A stretch of DNA of 64,000 nucleotides from the NCBI RefSeq assembly GCF_005862305.2, contig NZ_CP054021.1:4815501-4879500 (forward strand). The letters are read 5' to 3'. This document shows positions 8,649-16,835 of this stretch, piece after piece. Under the pieces are notes generated by a model, which worked only from the letters and a program-made list of their open reading frames with translations, did not search any database and was not told the origin of the DNA. The position numbers were made by a program, and so were the translations under genes. The number at the start of each line of letters is the position of its first letter. Positions within the stretch are counted from its first letter, which is position 1. This stretch comes from Rhizobium indicum. Its GTDB lineage: Bacteria > Pseudomonadota > Alphaproteobacteria > Rhizobiales > Rhizobiaceae.

Positions 8649-9738
8649 GCCGGGTCTCCTGATAGAGCTGGGATGGCACCGCACGGCCCGATGTGCAGTC
8701 GAAGAGCGCGAGTTTCGCCGGGTTGAATTCGAGGCCGACCCTTTCGCCGATCTGGAAGCTGCGATTGGCGGGAACGCGGGCCTTGATCAGCCCACCCTGG
8801 GTTTCCACAGCCACGACCTGGTTGGTGCCGAGATATTCGCTGCCATAGACGGCGCCGCGCAGCGCCGAGGCGTCGCTGAAGCGGATATGCTCCGGCCGCA
8901 CGCCGAGCGCCAGTTCGCTTTCGGCCATGTCCTGGTGGATCTCGGGAACAGCGACATCGACGCCGTCGAGCAGGATGGAGCGATCGCCGCTTTTCAGGCC
9001 GGAGGTGAAGCGCATGAAGTTCATCGGCGGCGAGCCGATGAAATCGGCGACATACATGGTCGCCGGTTTTGCATAGATCTCCTGCGGCGTACCGAATTGC
9101 TCGATGACGCCATGGTTCATGACGGCGATCTTGTCGGCCATTGCCATCGCCTCATGCTGGTCATGGGTGACGTAGACGGTGGTGGCGTGGATGCGGTTGT
9201 GCAGTTCGCGCAGCTCGTGGACCATGATCTCGCGGAACTCGGCGTCGAGCGTGCCGAGCGGCTCGTCCATCAGGAAGCACTTCGGACGCCGGACGATGGC
9301 GCGGCCGAGCGCCACGCGCTGCCGGTCGCCGCCGGCAAGGCCGGAGACCGAGCGGTTGAGAATATGGTCGATCTGCAGCAGACGCGCGGTCTCTTCGACG
9401 CGCTGACGGATTTCGGCCTTGGGCATGCCCTGCGACAGCAGCGGGAAGCCGATATTCTTGCGCACGTTCATATGCGGGTAGAGCGCGAAGAGTTGGAAGA
9501 CGAAGGCGATGTCGCGGGCGCTGGCGCGGTTGAAGGTGACGTCCTCGCCGTCGAGATAGATCTTGCCGCTCGACGGCAGCTCGAGGCCGGCGATCATGCG
9601 AAGCGTCGTCGTCTTGCCGCAGCCGGAAGGTCCGAGCAGCGCCAGGAACTCGCCGTCATGGACGGTGAAGCTCGAATCCTCGACGGCGACGAAGCTGCCG
9701 AATTCCTTGCGGAGATTTTCGATCCGGATGTCCGCCAT
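8641..9738 (-). CDS. ABC importer ATP-binding protein with altered signature motif, first ATPase
   Basis: This 365-residue ATPase has an intact Walker A (GPSGCGKTTT), Q-loop (FVFQLFALYPHM), Walker B (FLMDEPLGTLD) and switch histidine (VTHDQHEAMAM). Its signature reads GLAGGDRQRV instead of the usual LSGGQQQR. It pairs with the next gene product, probably as a heterodimer in the inner membrane importer. A C-terminal TOBE-type region (GVRPEHIRF) is present. It sits three bases after the small membrane protein gene. Confidence 0.9.
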   Translation of the reverse strand: MADIRIENLRKEFGSFVAVEDSSFTVHDGEFLALLGPSGCGKTTTLRMIAGLELPSSGKIYLDGEDVTFNRASARDIAFVFQLFALYPHMNVRKNIGFPLLSQGMPKAEIRQRVEETARLLQIDHILNRSVSGLAGGDRQRVALGRAIVRRPKCFLMDEPLGTLDAEFREIMVHELRELHNRIHATTVYVTHDQHEAMAMADKIAVMNHGVIEQFGTPQEIYAKPATMYVADFIGSPPMNFMRFTSGLKSGDRSILLDGVDVAVPEIHQDMAESELALGVRPEHIRFSDASALRGAVYGSEYLGTNQVVAVETQGGLIKARVPANRSFQIGERVGLEFNPAKLALFDCTSGRAVPSQLYQETRHG

Positions 9739-9741
9739 GGT

Positions 9742-9960
9742 TCACTCCGGGAATTTCGAGACGATGATGAACATGACCGTGCCTATGAGCAGAGTGACCA
9801 GCGAATAGGTGTAGAGCAGCAGCAGGAAGGGCTGGAACAGCATCAGGAAGCCGAGGCCGATCAGCACGGTGGCGATGGCCTCCATCGGGCCACGGCGCAG
9901 GAAGAAGGGCCGTTTCGGACGGGCAGGGGTGCGGGTGCGTGTTTCTATCAGATGGCTCAT
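9742..9960 (-). CDS. Small two-helix membrane protein of the ABC importer operon
   Basis: The 72-residue product has a basic N-terminus (TRTRTPARPKRP) and two hydrophobic stretches: residues about 27-46 (AIATVLIGLGFLMLFQ region) and 50-68 (YSLVTLLIGTVMFIIV). It overlaps the permease stop by four bases (ATGA) and is followed by the ATPase genes. A similar small membrane protein (GlpU) accompanies the glycerol ABC importer of R. leguminosarum. Its role there is also poorly known. It is probably a subunit or assembly factor of the transporter. Confidence 0.8.
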   Translation of the reverse strand: MSHLIETRTRTPARPKRPFFLRRGPMEAIATVLIGLGFLMLFQPFLLLLYTYSLVTLLIGTVMFIIVSKFPE

Positions 9961-10910
9961 TTGCGGACGGCTCCGAAGGTGATGCCGCGCAGCAGCTGCT
10001 TGCGCAGGAGAATGGTGAAGACGAGGATCGGGATCAGGAAGATCGTCGTGCCGGCGGCGACCGCCGGCCAGTCCTGCCCGCCTTCGCCGATGATCGTCGG
10101 GATGAAGGGCGGCGCGGTCTGGGCCTCGCCCGAGGTCAGAAGGGCGGCGAAGGCATATTCGTTCCAGGCGAAGATCAGGCAGAAGATCGCGGTCGCGGCA
10201 ATGCCGGTCGTTGCCTGCGGCAGCACGACCTTGCGGAAGGCTTGCAGTCTCGTATAGCCGTCGATCATCGCCGCTTCCTCGTACTCGCGCGGGATCTCGT
10301 CGATGAAACCCTTGAGCAGCCAGACGGCGAGCGAGACGTTGACGGCGGTGTAGAGCAGGATCATGCCGAGCGCCGTGTCCGACAGGCCGAGCTCGCGATA
10401 CATCAGGTAGATCGGGATGGCGACGGCGATCGGCGGCATCATGCGCGTCGACAGGATGAAGAACATCAGGTCGTCGGCGAGCGGGATCTTGAAGCGCGAG
10501 AAGCCATAGGCGGCGAGCGTGCCGAGGAAGACCGCGAGGAAGGTGGAGCCGAAGGCGATCACAAGCGAATTGACGAAGCGCGGCAGGAAGTTCGACGGGC
10601 CTGCTATCACCATGTTGCGCTTGCGCGTCACCTCATCGCAGGTGCCGACCGGCGCTGGCAGCGAGGCGATATAGTCGGGCGTCTGCCGCGTGCGTGTCGT
10701 GAACAGGTTGCAATAGCCCTCGAGCGACGGCGTGAAGACGATCTTCGGGGGATAGCTGATCGAATCCGGCGGCGACTTGATGCTGGTCAGGAAGATCCAG
10801 ACGAGCGGGATGAGGGTGATCAGCGCATAGAGGACGACGATCGTGCCGGCGATGCGCTTGCTGGACAGGCTCGGTTCGACGACCGAATGGGCGGAATTGG
10901 CGGCGCTCAT
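9957..10910 (-). CDS. ABC importer inner-membrane permease (MalG-like)
   Basis: This protein of about 317 residues has six predicted membrane segments. The EAA loop that docks to the ATPase is seen as EYEEAAMIDGYTRLQAFRKV, followed by ATTGIAATAIFCLIFAWNEY. The start at 10910 overlaps the upstream permease stop (ATGA), so the upstream in-frame extension to 11192 is rejected. An unusual periplasmic insertion lies between the first two membrane segments, around TRTRQTPDYIASLPAPVGTC. It forms the membrane channel with the neighbouring permease. Confidence 0.9.
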   Translation of the reverse strand: MSAANSAHSVVEPSLSSKRIAGTIVVLYALITLIPLVWIFLTSIKSPPDSISYPPKIVFTPSLEGYCNLFTTRTRQTPDYIASLPAPVGTCDEVTRKRNMVIAGPSNFLPRFVNSLVIAFGSTFLAVFLGTLAAYGFSRFKIPLADDLMFFILSTRMMPPIAVAIPIYLMYRELGLSDTALGMILLYTAVNVSLAVWLLKGFIDEIPREYEEAAMIDGYTRLQAFRKVVLPQATTGIAATAIFCLIFAWNEYAFAALLTSGEAQTAPPFIPTIIGEGGQDWPAVAAGTTIFLIPILVFTILLRKQLLRGITFGAVRK

Positions 10911-11875
10911 CGTTGCTTCACCTTGTTCAATGCCTTGACGTAGATGTTGGCGAGGCCGAACACCGCGACGAAAAGGATGATGGCGAAGGCCGAGGCCCGG
11001 CCGGTCGCCCAGCTTTCGAAGGCGGCGCGTTTCAGCGTGATCGAGGCGACCTCGGTGACCGAACCGGGACCGCCGCCGGTCAGCAGCGTCACCATGTCGA
11101 ACATCTTGAAATTCTCGATGCCGCGGAAGAGCACGGCGAGCATGATGAAGGGCAGGGCCATCGGCACGGTGATCGACCAGAACTGCCGCCATGGCGAGGC
11201 GCGGTCGACCTCGGCGGCCTCATAGATATAGTCGGGGATCGAGCGAAGCCCAGCGAGGCAGATCAGCATCACATAGGGTGTCCACATCCAGGTATCGACG
11301 ATGATGATCGCCCAGGGCGCCAGTGTCACGTTGCCGAGCATCTGAATATCCGACGTCGGAATGCCTGTGACCAGCGACACGGCATAGGCGAAGAGGCCGA
11401 TCTGCGGCTCGTAGAGAAAGCGCCAGAAATTGCCGACCACGGCAGGCGACAGCATCATCGGGATCAGGATGATCGTCGTCCAGAAGGCGTGGCCGCGAAA
11501 CTTGCGGTCGATCAGGTAAGCGAGCGTGAAGCCGATCACCGTCTGCAGCACGATCGTCCAGAAGACGAAATGCGCGGTGGTCTGCATTGCCTGCCAGATG
11601 TCGGGGTCGTTGAGAACGCGCTGGTAGTTTCCAAAGCCGACGCCCAGGACCGGCGCATTCGGCCGGTTGGCGCGGTAGTTGGTGAAGGAGAGATAGACCG
11701 CCCAAAGCAGCGGGAAGATGTTGATCGCCAAGAGAAGGGTGATGGCAGGCGCAATGAACAGCCAGGCGATTGCCCTGTCGGAGAGGCCGCGGACGCGCCG
11801 GGCGACCGAGGAGGGCGTTGCCCTTGCTGTCGCATCGGCTGCCTTCTCGACGATGGAGGATTGGGAAATAGTCAA
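10907..11875 (-). CDS. ABC importer inner-membrane permease (MalF/UgpA-like)
   Basis: This protein of about 322 residues has six membrane segments and the EAA loop YEAAEVDRASPWRQFWSITV. The TTG at 11875 is preferred because an AGGTGA site precedes it by about five bases. The longer ORF start at 11962 would translate a proline/arginine-rich stretch lying over an intergenic hairpin. The N-terminal 35 residues are polar before the first helix (AIAWLFIAPAITLLL). It is coupled to the second permease by ATGA. It lies 132 bp downstream of the binding-protein gene. Confidence 0.88.
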   Translation of the reverse strand: MTISQSSIVEKAADATARATPSSVARRVRGLSDRAIAWLFIAPAITLLLAINIFPLLWAVYLSFTNYRANRPNAPVLGVGFGNYQRVLNDPDIWQAMQTTAHFVFWTIVLQTVIGFTLAYLIDRKFRGHAFWTTIILIPMMLSPAVVGNFWRFLYEPQIGLFAYAVSLVTGIPTSDIQMLGNVTLAPWAIIIVDTWMWTPYVMLICLAGLRSIPDYIYEAAEVDRASPWRQFWSITVPMALPFIMLAVLFRGIENFKMFDMVTLLTGGGPGSVTEVASITLKRAAFESWATGRASAFAIILFVAVFGLANIYVKALNKVKQR

Positions 11876-11927
11876 GTTTTCACCTGGTCGTTTCGGGGCA
11901 CGGGGTCTTTTAGGATATGAGAGATCT

Positions 11928-11960
11928 GGCGGCCCGGCTCGTCTGCCGAACCGGGCCGCC
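11928..11960 (-). terminator. Intercistronic hairpin between binding-protein and permease genes
   Basis: A perfect 10-bp stem (GGCGGCCCGG at 11928-11937 with CCGGGCCGCC at 11951-11960) encloses a 13-base loop. No T-run follows on the minus strand. It is likely a partial terminator or mRNA-stabilising hairpin that lets the binding-protein mRNA exceed that of the permeases, as in many binding-protein ABC operons. Confidence 0.65.
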
Positions 11961-12007
11961 AACCTGGTGAGGATGGCGCAGAGGGATGCCGCCGGTCCCG
12001 TCGGGCA

Positions 12008-13333
12008 CTAGATCTTGCCGTCGTCCTTGAAGACGTCGCTCCAGTCCTTCACCAGACCGTCGAGCGCTTCCTGGGCGGTGCCGTTGCCGGCGACCACGTA
12101 GTTATGGACGCGCTTCTGCATGGCCTGCAGCAGCGAGGCGTAACTCGGCTCGGCCCAGAAGTCCTTGACGATCGCCATCGAGTCCAGGAAGGCCTGGGCA
12201 TAAGGCTGGCTCTTGGCAAAGCCCGGCGCGTTGACGACGGAGTTCAGGCAGGAGAACCCGCCGAGTTCCCACCATTTGGCCTGCACGTCTGGCTGTGCGA
12301 ACCATTTGATGTATTGCAGGGCTGCGTCGCGCTTGTCGGAGTAGGAGACCACCGAGATGCCCTGGCCGCCGAGCTGGGCGAAGTGCGCCTTTTCAGCCGG
12401 ATTGGGGAAGAAGCCGATCCTGTCGCCGCCGACCTTCTCGTCCTTGTAGAGGCCTGGCCAGGTGAAGGCGAAGTTCATCTGCATGGCGACCTGGCCGGAT
12501 TTGAAGGCGTCGGCGGATTCGACCATGTAGACGTTGGAGCTGCCGGGCGGGGTGCAGCAATCATAGAGGGACTTGTAGAATTCGAGGCCCTTAACCGCGT
12601 CGGCCGAGTTGACGAAGCCTTCCATGTCATAGGGCTTCTGCGGGTTCTCGTACTGGAAGCCCCAGTCGTAGAGCACGTTGGTGACGCCCATGGTGATGCC
12701 TTCGGAGCCGCGCTCGGTATAGATCGAGGCGCCGTAGACGGTCTTGCCGTCGATCTGACGCTTCTGGAAGAACTCGGCGATCTGCTTCAGCTCGTCGTAG
12801 GTCTTCGGGGCTGCGAGATCGTGGCCGTACTTCTCCTTGAATTCCTTCTGCAGTTCCGGCTTTTCGAACCAGTCCTTGCGGTAGGTCCAGCCGACGACGT
12901 CGCCCATGGCAGGCAGCGCCCAGTAGTTCGGCGTGTTCTTCGGCCATTCCGAGTAACCGACGACTGTCGCCGGCACGAAGTCATCCATCTTGATGCCTTC
13001 CTTGTCGAAGAAGTCGTTGAGCTTGACGTAGTGGCCGTTCTCGGCCGAGCCGCCGATCCACTGGCTGTCGCCGATGATGAGGTCGCAGAGCTTGCCATGG
13101 GAGTTCAGCTCGTTGAGGAAGCGGTCGGCGTAACTCGTCCAGGGAACGAATTCGAACATCATCTGCGTGCCGGTCTTGGCGGTGAAATCCTTCGACAGCT
13201 CGACGAGCGCATTGGCGGGGTCCCATGCGGCCCAGCACAGCGTCAGTTCATCGGCTTTGGCGAGATTGGGCAATGCCGACGACATGACGAATGCCGTGGC
13301 CAGCCCGAAAAGGGCTTTCGATGTTTTCTGCAT
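12008..13333 (-). CDS. ABC transporter periplasmic substrate-binding protein (family 1)
   Basis: This 441-residue extracellular binding protein has a signal peptide (MQKTSKALFGLATAFVMSS, cleavage near AKADE). The mature protein shows family-1 features: an early WAAWDPANALVELSKDFTAK, a central ITMGVTNVLYDWGFQ, and the C-terminal QAMQKRVHNYV. The start at 13333 has a GGGAGG site with good spacing. It is the first gene of the minus-strand operon and so near its promoter. By operon resemblance it corresponds to GlpV-type proteins. Glycerol, dihydroxyacetone or a C4 polyol is inferred, because the operon ends in triose/ketose kinases. Confidence 0.9.
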   Translation of the reverse strand: MQKTSKALFGLATAFVMSSALPNLAKADELTLCWAAWDPANALVELSKDFTAKTGTQMMFEFVPWTSYADRFLNELNSHGKLCDLIIGDSQWIGGSAENGHYVKLNDFFDKEGIKMDDFVPATVVGYSEWPKNTPNYWALPAMGDVVGWTYRKDWFEKPELQKEFKEKYGHDLAAPKTYDELKQIAEFFQKRQIDGKTVYGASIYTERGSEGITMGVTNVLYDWGFQYENPQKPYDMEGFVNSADAVKGLEFYKSLYDCCTPPGSSNVYMVESADAFKSGQVAMQMNFAFTWPGLYKDEKVGGDRIGFFPNPAEKAHFAQLGGQGISVVSYSDKRDAALQYIKWFAQPDVQAKWWELGGFSCLNSVVNAPGFAKSQPYAQAFLDSMAIVKDFWAEPSYASLLQAMQKRVHNYVVAGNGTAQEALDGLVKDWSDVFKDDGKI

Positions 13334-13422
13334 AAGTTCCTCCCAGAACCAAGGGCCGGCTCCCCGCCGGCGTCGCATGTTCACCCACTTCAGAGAATGC
13401 TCACATGAACTCCTCAATCATC

Positions 13423-13442
13423 ATGTTTAGCAATATGTTTAG
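13423..13442 (-). promoter_or_regulatory. Direct-repeat operator candidate upstream of the ABC/Dha operon
   Basis: Two copies of ATGTTTAG (13423-13430 and 13435-13442) are spaced 12 bp apart, about one helical turn, some 90-110 bp upstream of the binding-protein start. Read on the minus strand they are CTAAACAT repeats. Direct repeats at one turn suit a DeoR- or SorC-type sugar regulator, but no such gene is in the window. The role is inferred. Confidence 0.4.
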
Positions 13443-13662
13443 TGATATCAATTTTTATAAACATTGCAAGCGCCAATCGTTGCTGCAATGCGACAGGTGT
13501 TGCACCACATGGGTGGATAGTTTGGGGCGATCTTTTTTTGGCGGATCGCGAAAAAATCTTTGGCGAGCGTACCGATGCAGCGACATCTGGCCTCGTTGCG
13601 ACATCGATCGCACGGTATGGACTGCACGCCGCTCCTGTTTTTCCCCGGAGCGGTTCAAGCTT

Positions 13663-13687
13663 GGCCTCGCTTCGGTGGGGCCTTTTT
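13663..13687 (+). terminator. Intrinsic-terminator-like hairpin with no upstream gene
   Basis: A seven-pair GC-rich stem (13663-13682, with two G-T pairs) is followed on the plus strand by TTTTT. The nearest plus-strand gene starts downstream, and upstream lies only the divergent binding-protein gene. It may end an unannotated small RNA transcribed across about 13450-13680. Confidence 0.4.
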
Positions 13688-13717
13688 CTTGAATCCTTTC
13701 TTGGGTCGACGCCGCTA

Positions 13718-13826
13718 GAACAGGATGATTTTAGGCCGGGTCGGCCTAAAATCATCCTGTTCCACGTTGTATAGTTAGAGCATGATGTCGTCCGAAAACC
13801 GCTCACACTTTTCGGCATCATGCTCT
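13718..13826. repeat. Rhizobial palindromic intergenic repeat (two stem-loops)
   Basis: The first stem is a perfect 20-bp inverted repeat (13718-13737 and 13743-13762) with a 5-base loop. The second has outer arms 13777-13787 and 13816-13826 (AGAGCATGATG / CATCATGCTCT), inner arms CCGAAAA / TTTTCGG and an 11-base core. This is the architecture of the RIME-type mosaic elements scattered through Rhizobium genomes. Related copies or halves are at 41975-42019, 43008-43055 and 48862-48883. The rest of the 13334-14010 spacer holds no gene I can support. Confidence 0.75.
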
Positions 13827-14010
13827 AGGTATCGGGCCGCATCGGGAATATTCCTGCGTAGTGCGAGATTTAGCCTTTCCGGCCGGATGCAACGGGCGTA
13901 TTCAGCCAGTGCGCGGCTTTCCATGTCCGCGCTCCTCCGCGCGGCAGATCTCCGATCGGCTTCCTTCCCGTTTTCCTGCCGCGTCATCCTGAATTTTCAT
14001 TGGCAGATCG

Positions 14011-15456
14011 ATGACCACGGCAGAGACGAGCGAGAATGGGCAAGAGGCGGCAAGCGGCCGCCAGGCGAAGATCGTGGCACTGGTCGTTGCCGTTTCCTTC
14101 TTCATGCAGATACTCGACGGCACGATCGTCACCACCTCGCTGCCGCAGATGGCGGCAAGCTTTAACGTGCAGCCGGTGTCGATGAGCATCGGCATCACTG
14201 TCTACATGCTGACGATGGCCGCCTTCATTCCGCTGTCGGGCTGGCTCGGCGACCGGTTCGGTGCGCGCCGCATCTTCCTGATGTCGATCGCCGTCTTTAC
14301 CGGCGCCTCGCTGTTCTGCGGGCTGTCCGGCAGCCTTGCGGAATTCGTGCTGTGGCGCGCCGTGCAGGGGGCGGGCAGCGCGCTGATGACGCCGGTCGGG
14401 CGTATCATCGTGCTGAAGAATGCCCGCAAGTCGGAACTCGTCCAGGCGATCGCGCTGATCACCTGGCCGGCACTGACGGCGCCGGTGATCGGCCCGGTGC
14501 TCGGCGGCTTCATCACGACCTACGCCAGCTGGCACTGGAACTTCCTGATCAACATCCCGATCGGCATTCTCGGCATCGCGCTGGTGCTGCGTTTCGTGCC
14601 GGAGCAGCGCGAAACCAATCCCGGCCGGCTGGATCTCGTGGGCTTTGTGCTGAGCGCCGCCGGGCTGACCTTTCTGCTCGCCGCCCTCGAACTCTCGGTA
14701 AAATGGGACGGCGGGCTTTTGCCCATTATATCAATGCTGGCGGCGGGCATCGTGCTGTCAGTCATGGCGACGCGGCATTTCCTCGCCGTCGACAATCCGC
14801 TGCTCGATCTTTCAGCCTTCCGCATCCAGACCTTCTCGATGTCGACTTTGTCGGCGGGCACGGCCTGCCGAATGGCGATCAATGCGACGCCGTTCCTGCT
14901 GCCTTTGCTGTTCCAGCTCGGCTTCGGCCTGAGTTCGATTGCCGCCGGCACCTATCTGCTCGTCTATTTCCTCGGCAATTTCAGCATGAAGGCGGTGACG
15001 ACGCCGCTGCTGCGCTTCTTCGGCTTTCGCACAGTGCTTGGGGTCAATGGGCTGATCGCAGCATTTTCGATCGCCGGCTGCGGTTTCCTCTCGCCGGCGA
15101 CGCCGCCGTTTTTCATCCATGCGCTGCTTTTTCTCGCCGGCCTGTCGCGGTCGATGGAATTCACCGCGCTGAACACGCTGGCTTTCGCCGATATCGGCCC
15201 GGCGCAGCGAAGCTCGGCCTCGACGCTGTCGAGCATGCTGCAGCAGGTATCGATGCTGCTCGGCGTGGCAGTGGCGGCGGCCGTGCTCAACATTGCCTCG
15301 GCTTTCAGGGGCGCCGACAATCCCGTCCTTGCCGATTTCCGCTGGGCTTTCATCGTGGTCGGCGTGATCGGCGTCGTCTCGTCTCTGCGCTTCCTGCAAT
15401 TGCCGGCGGAGGCGGGAGCCGAAGTTTCAGGCCATCGGAAATTCCAGAAAAATTAG
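14011..15456 (+). CDS. MFS multidrug transporter, DHA2 (EmrB/QacA) family
   Basis: This 481-residue protein has about 14 predicted membrane segments. It shows MFS motif A (GWLGDRFGARR) after helix 2 and the antiporter motif C (GPVLGGFIT) in helix 5, with the DHA2-type opening QILDGTIVTTSLPQ. It would export hydrophobic drugs or metabolites across the inner membrane in exchange for protons. No periplasmic adaptor (EmrA-like) is adjacent, so it may act alone. The gene is monocistronic. It ends just before an EcfG-like promoter serving the next gene. Confidence 0.9.
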   Translation: MTTAETSENGQEAASGRQAKIVALVVAVSFFMQILDGTIVTTSLPQMAASFNVQPVSMSIGITVYMLTMAAFIPLSGWLGDRFGARRIFLMSIAVFTGASLFCGLSGSLAEFVLWRAVQGAGSALMTPVGRIIVLKNARKSELVQAIALITWPALTAPVIGPVLGGFITTYASWHWNFLINIPIGILGIALVLRFVPEQRETNPGRLDLVGFVLSAAGLTFLLAALELSVKWDGGLLPIISMLAAGIVLSVMATRHFLAVDNPLLDLSAFRIQTFSMSTLSAGTACRMAINATPFLLPLLFQLGFGLSSIAAGTYLLVYFLGNFSMKAVTTPLLRFFGFRTVLGVNGLIAAFSIAGCGFLSPATPPFFIHALLFLAGLSRSMEFTALNTLAFADIGPAQRSSASTLSSMLQQVSMLLGVAVAAAVLNIASAFRGADNPVLADFRWAFIVVGVIGVVSSLRFLQLPAEAGAEVSGHRKFQKN

Positions 15457-15465
15457 CTTATCCGC

Positions 15466-15490
15466 GGAACCAATCGGGCCGCTCGGCGTT
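15466..15490 (+). promoter_or_regulatory. EcfG-type (general stress sigma factor) promoter, perfect consensus
   Basis: GGAAC (15466-15470), a 16-base spacer, then CGTT (15487-15490) exactly matches the alphaproteobacterial EcfG/RpoE2 consensus. It lies 10 bp after the MFS stop and about 245 bp upstream of the receiver-histidine kinase gene, which it probably serves. The long 5' leader contains a 22-codon ATG frame at 15569 without a clear ribosome site. Confidence 0.6.
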
Positions 15491-15734
15491 CATGCATCTC
15501 ATTTCAGGTTTTTCGTTTCCCCATCTCCTTCAACGACTTCCACAGGGATCCTCCCCAGGCCAGGGTCATGTCTGAAAATGCCGGCTTCCCGACATCCTCC
15601 TTCTGCGCCGCCTGCGACAAGAGCGAGGGATAACCGCTGTTTACCCCAGGCCGCCAATGCAATACGACATTGCCATGCGGACGACTCGGACGCTTGCGGG
15701 CGGTCGTCGCTGCGAGAAAACGCCGGGAGACCGA

Positions 15735-16799
15735 ATGAGCAATTCTAGCGGCGATGCGGATGCCCTGATCCACATCCTCTATATCGACGACGACGAGGGG
15801 CTCGCCCTACTGATGCAGAAAAACCTGCGCCGGCGCGGCTTTTCGGTCGAGTGGGCCGAGAGCGGCGCTGCCGGCCTTGCAAGACTGGGCGAAGGCGGTA
15901 TCGACGCCGTCGTGCTCGATCATGTCCTGGCGGGCGAAACCGGCCTCGACATTCTGCCCTGCATCACGGCGATGCCGGATCATCCGCCGGTCATCTATGC
16001 GACGGGTTCGGACGATACCAGCATCGCGGTCGCGGCGCTGAAGGCCGGCGCCGACGACTACATGCTCAAAGGGATCTCACCCGACTATTTCGACCTGCTC
16101 GCCGCCGCCCTTGAACAGGCGCTGGAACGAGCGCGTTTTCGCCGCGAGACGGCGCAGGCGCAGGAGGTGATCCGCCAGCAGCGCGACCTTGCCGAAATGC
16201 TGCTCACCGAAGTCAATCACCGCATCGCCAACAGCCTCGGCCTCGTCGGCGCGCTGATCCGCATGCAATCCTCGATGACCACGGATCAGGTTGCGATCGA
16301 CGCGCTGCACGAAACGCAGATGCGGATTAACGCCATCGCCAGCGTGCACCGCCGGCTCTATACCAATCGCCAGGTCGGCTCGGTACAGGTCGATGAATAT
16401 CTGAACAGCCTGCTCACCGAACTCGAAACCTCGATGCGCGACGACAAGCGGCCGCACCGGATCGTCCTCACCGCGCAGCCGGTCAATCTGGCGACCGACA
16501 AGGTGATCACGCTCGGGCTGATCGTCAGCGAGCTCGTCACCAATGCCTTTAAATATGCCTATCCGGACAACGTGCCGGGCGAGATCCGCGTCATCGTCGA
16601 CCAGACGGATGGGGCATTGCGTGTCATCGTCGAGGATGACGGCGCCGGTTTCGACCCGTCGAGCCCGGCCAGGGGAACCGGCCTTGGTACACGCATCCTG
16701 ACGGCGATGGCCGCCAGCCTGAAATCGGATTTCGCCTATGATCCCGGCCACGACGGAACCAAGGCGACGCTGGTGTTTTCGTTGCATGAGGGGAAGTAG
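15735..16799 (+). CDS. Receiver domain fused to HWE/HisKA_2 sensor histidine kinase
   Basis: The 354-residue soluble protein has an N-terminal receiver (DDDE acidic pocket, phospho-Asp 62 in VVLDHVLAGETG, lysine in MLKGIS). A short coil is followed by a HisKA_2 dimerisation helix with the histidine near residue 162 (TEVNHRIANSLGL). The ATPase domain has an N-box LIVSELVTNAFKYAYP and G-boxes DDGAGFD and GTGLGTRIL. This build matches the stress-response kinases that feed PhyR-NepR-EcfG. The ATG at 15735 has a GGGAGA site in front. The perfect EcfG-like promoter upstream supports a general-stress role. No partner regulator is adjacent. Confidence 0.88.
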   Translation: MSNSSGDADALIHILYIDDDEGLALLMQKNLRRRGFSVEWAESGAAGLARLGEGGIDAVVLDHVLAGETGLDILPCITAMPDHPPVIYATGSDDTSIAVAALKAGADDYMLKGISPDYFDLLAAALEQALERARFRRETAQAQEVIRQQRDLAEMLLTEVNHRIANSLGLVGALIRMQSSMTTDQVAIDALHETQMRINAIASVHRRLYTNRQVGSVQVDEYLNSLLTELETSMRDDKRPHRIVLTAQPVNLATDKVITLGLIVSELVTNAFKYAYPDNVPGEIRVIVDQTDGALRVIVEDDGAGFDPSSPARGTGLGTRILTAMAASLKSDFAYDPGHDGTKATLVFSLHEGK

Positions 16800-16835
16800 G
16801 GGATTTTCCCGTCCGGCACTGAGTTTGCCGCCCCC

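Noticed and set aside
9939..10943. Plus-strand ORF of 334 codons
   Set aside because: Lies opposite the permease and shows Asp/Arg/Gly-rich antisense composition with no recognisable domain.
12104..13408. Long plus-strand ORF of 434 codons opposite the binding-protein gene
   Set aside because: It is antisense to a clear signal-peptide binding protein, has no family pattern and lacks a ribosome site; long antisense ORFs are common at high GC.
13414..13821. 135-codon minus-strand ORF in the spacer
   Set aside because: Runs through the palindromic repeats and has no family character.
13775..13987. 70-codon minus-strand ORF (MTRQENGKEADRRSAARRSA...)
   Set aside because: Begins plausibly but ends inside the palindromic repeat; evidence too weak to call a gene.
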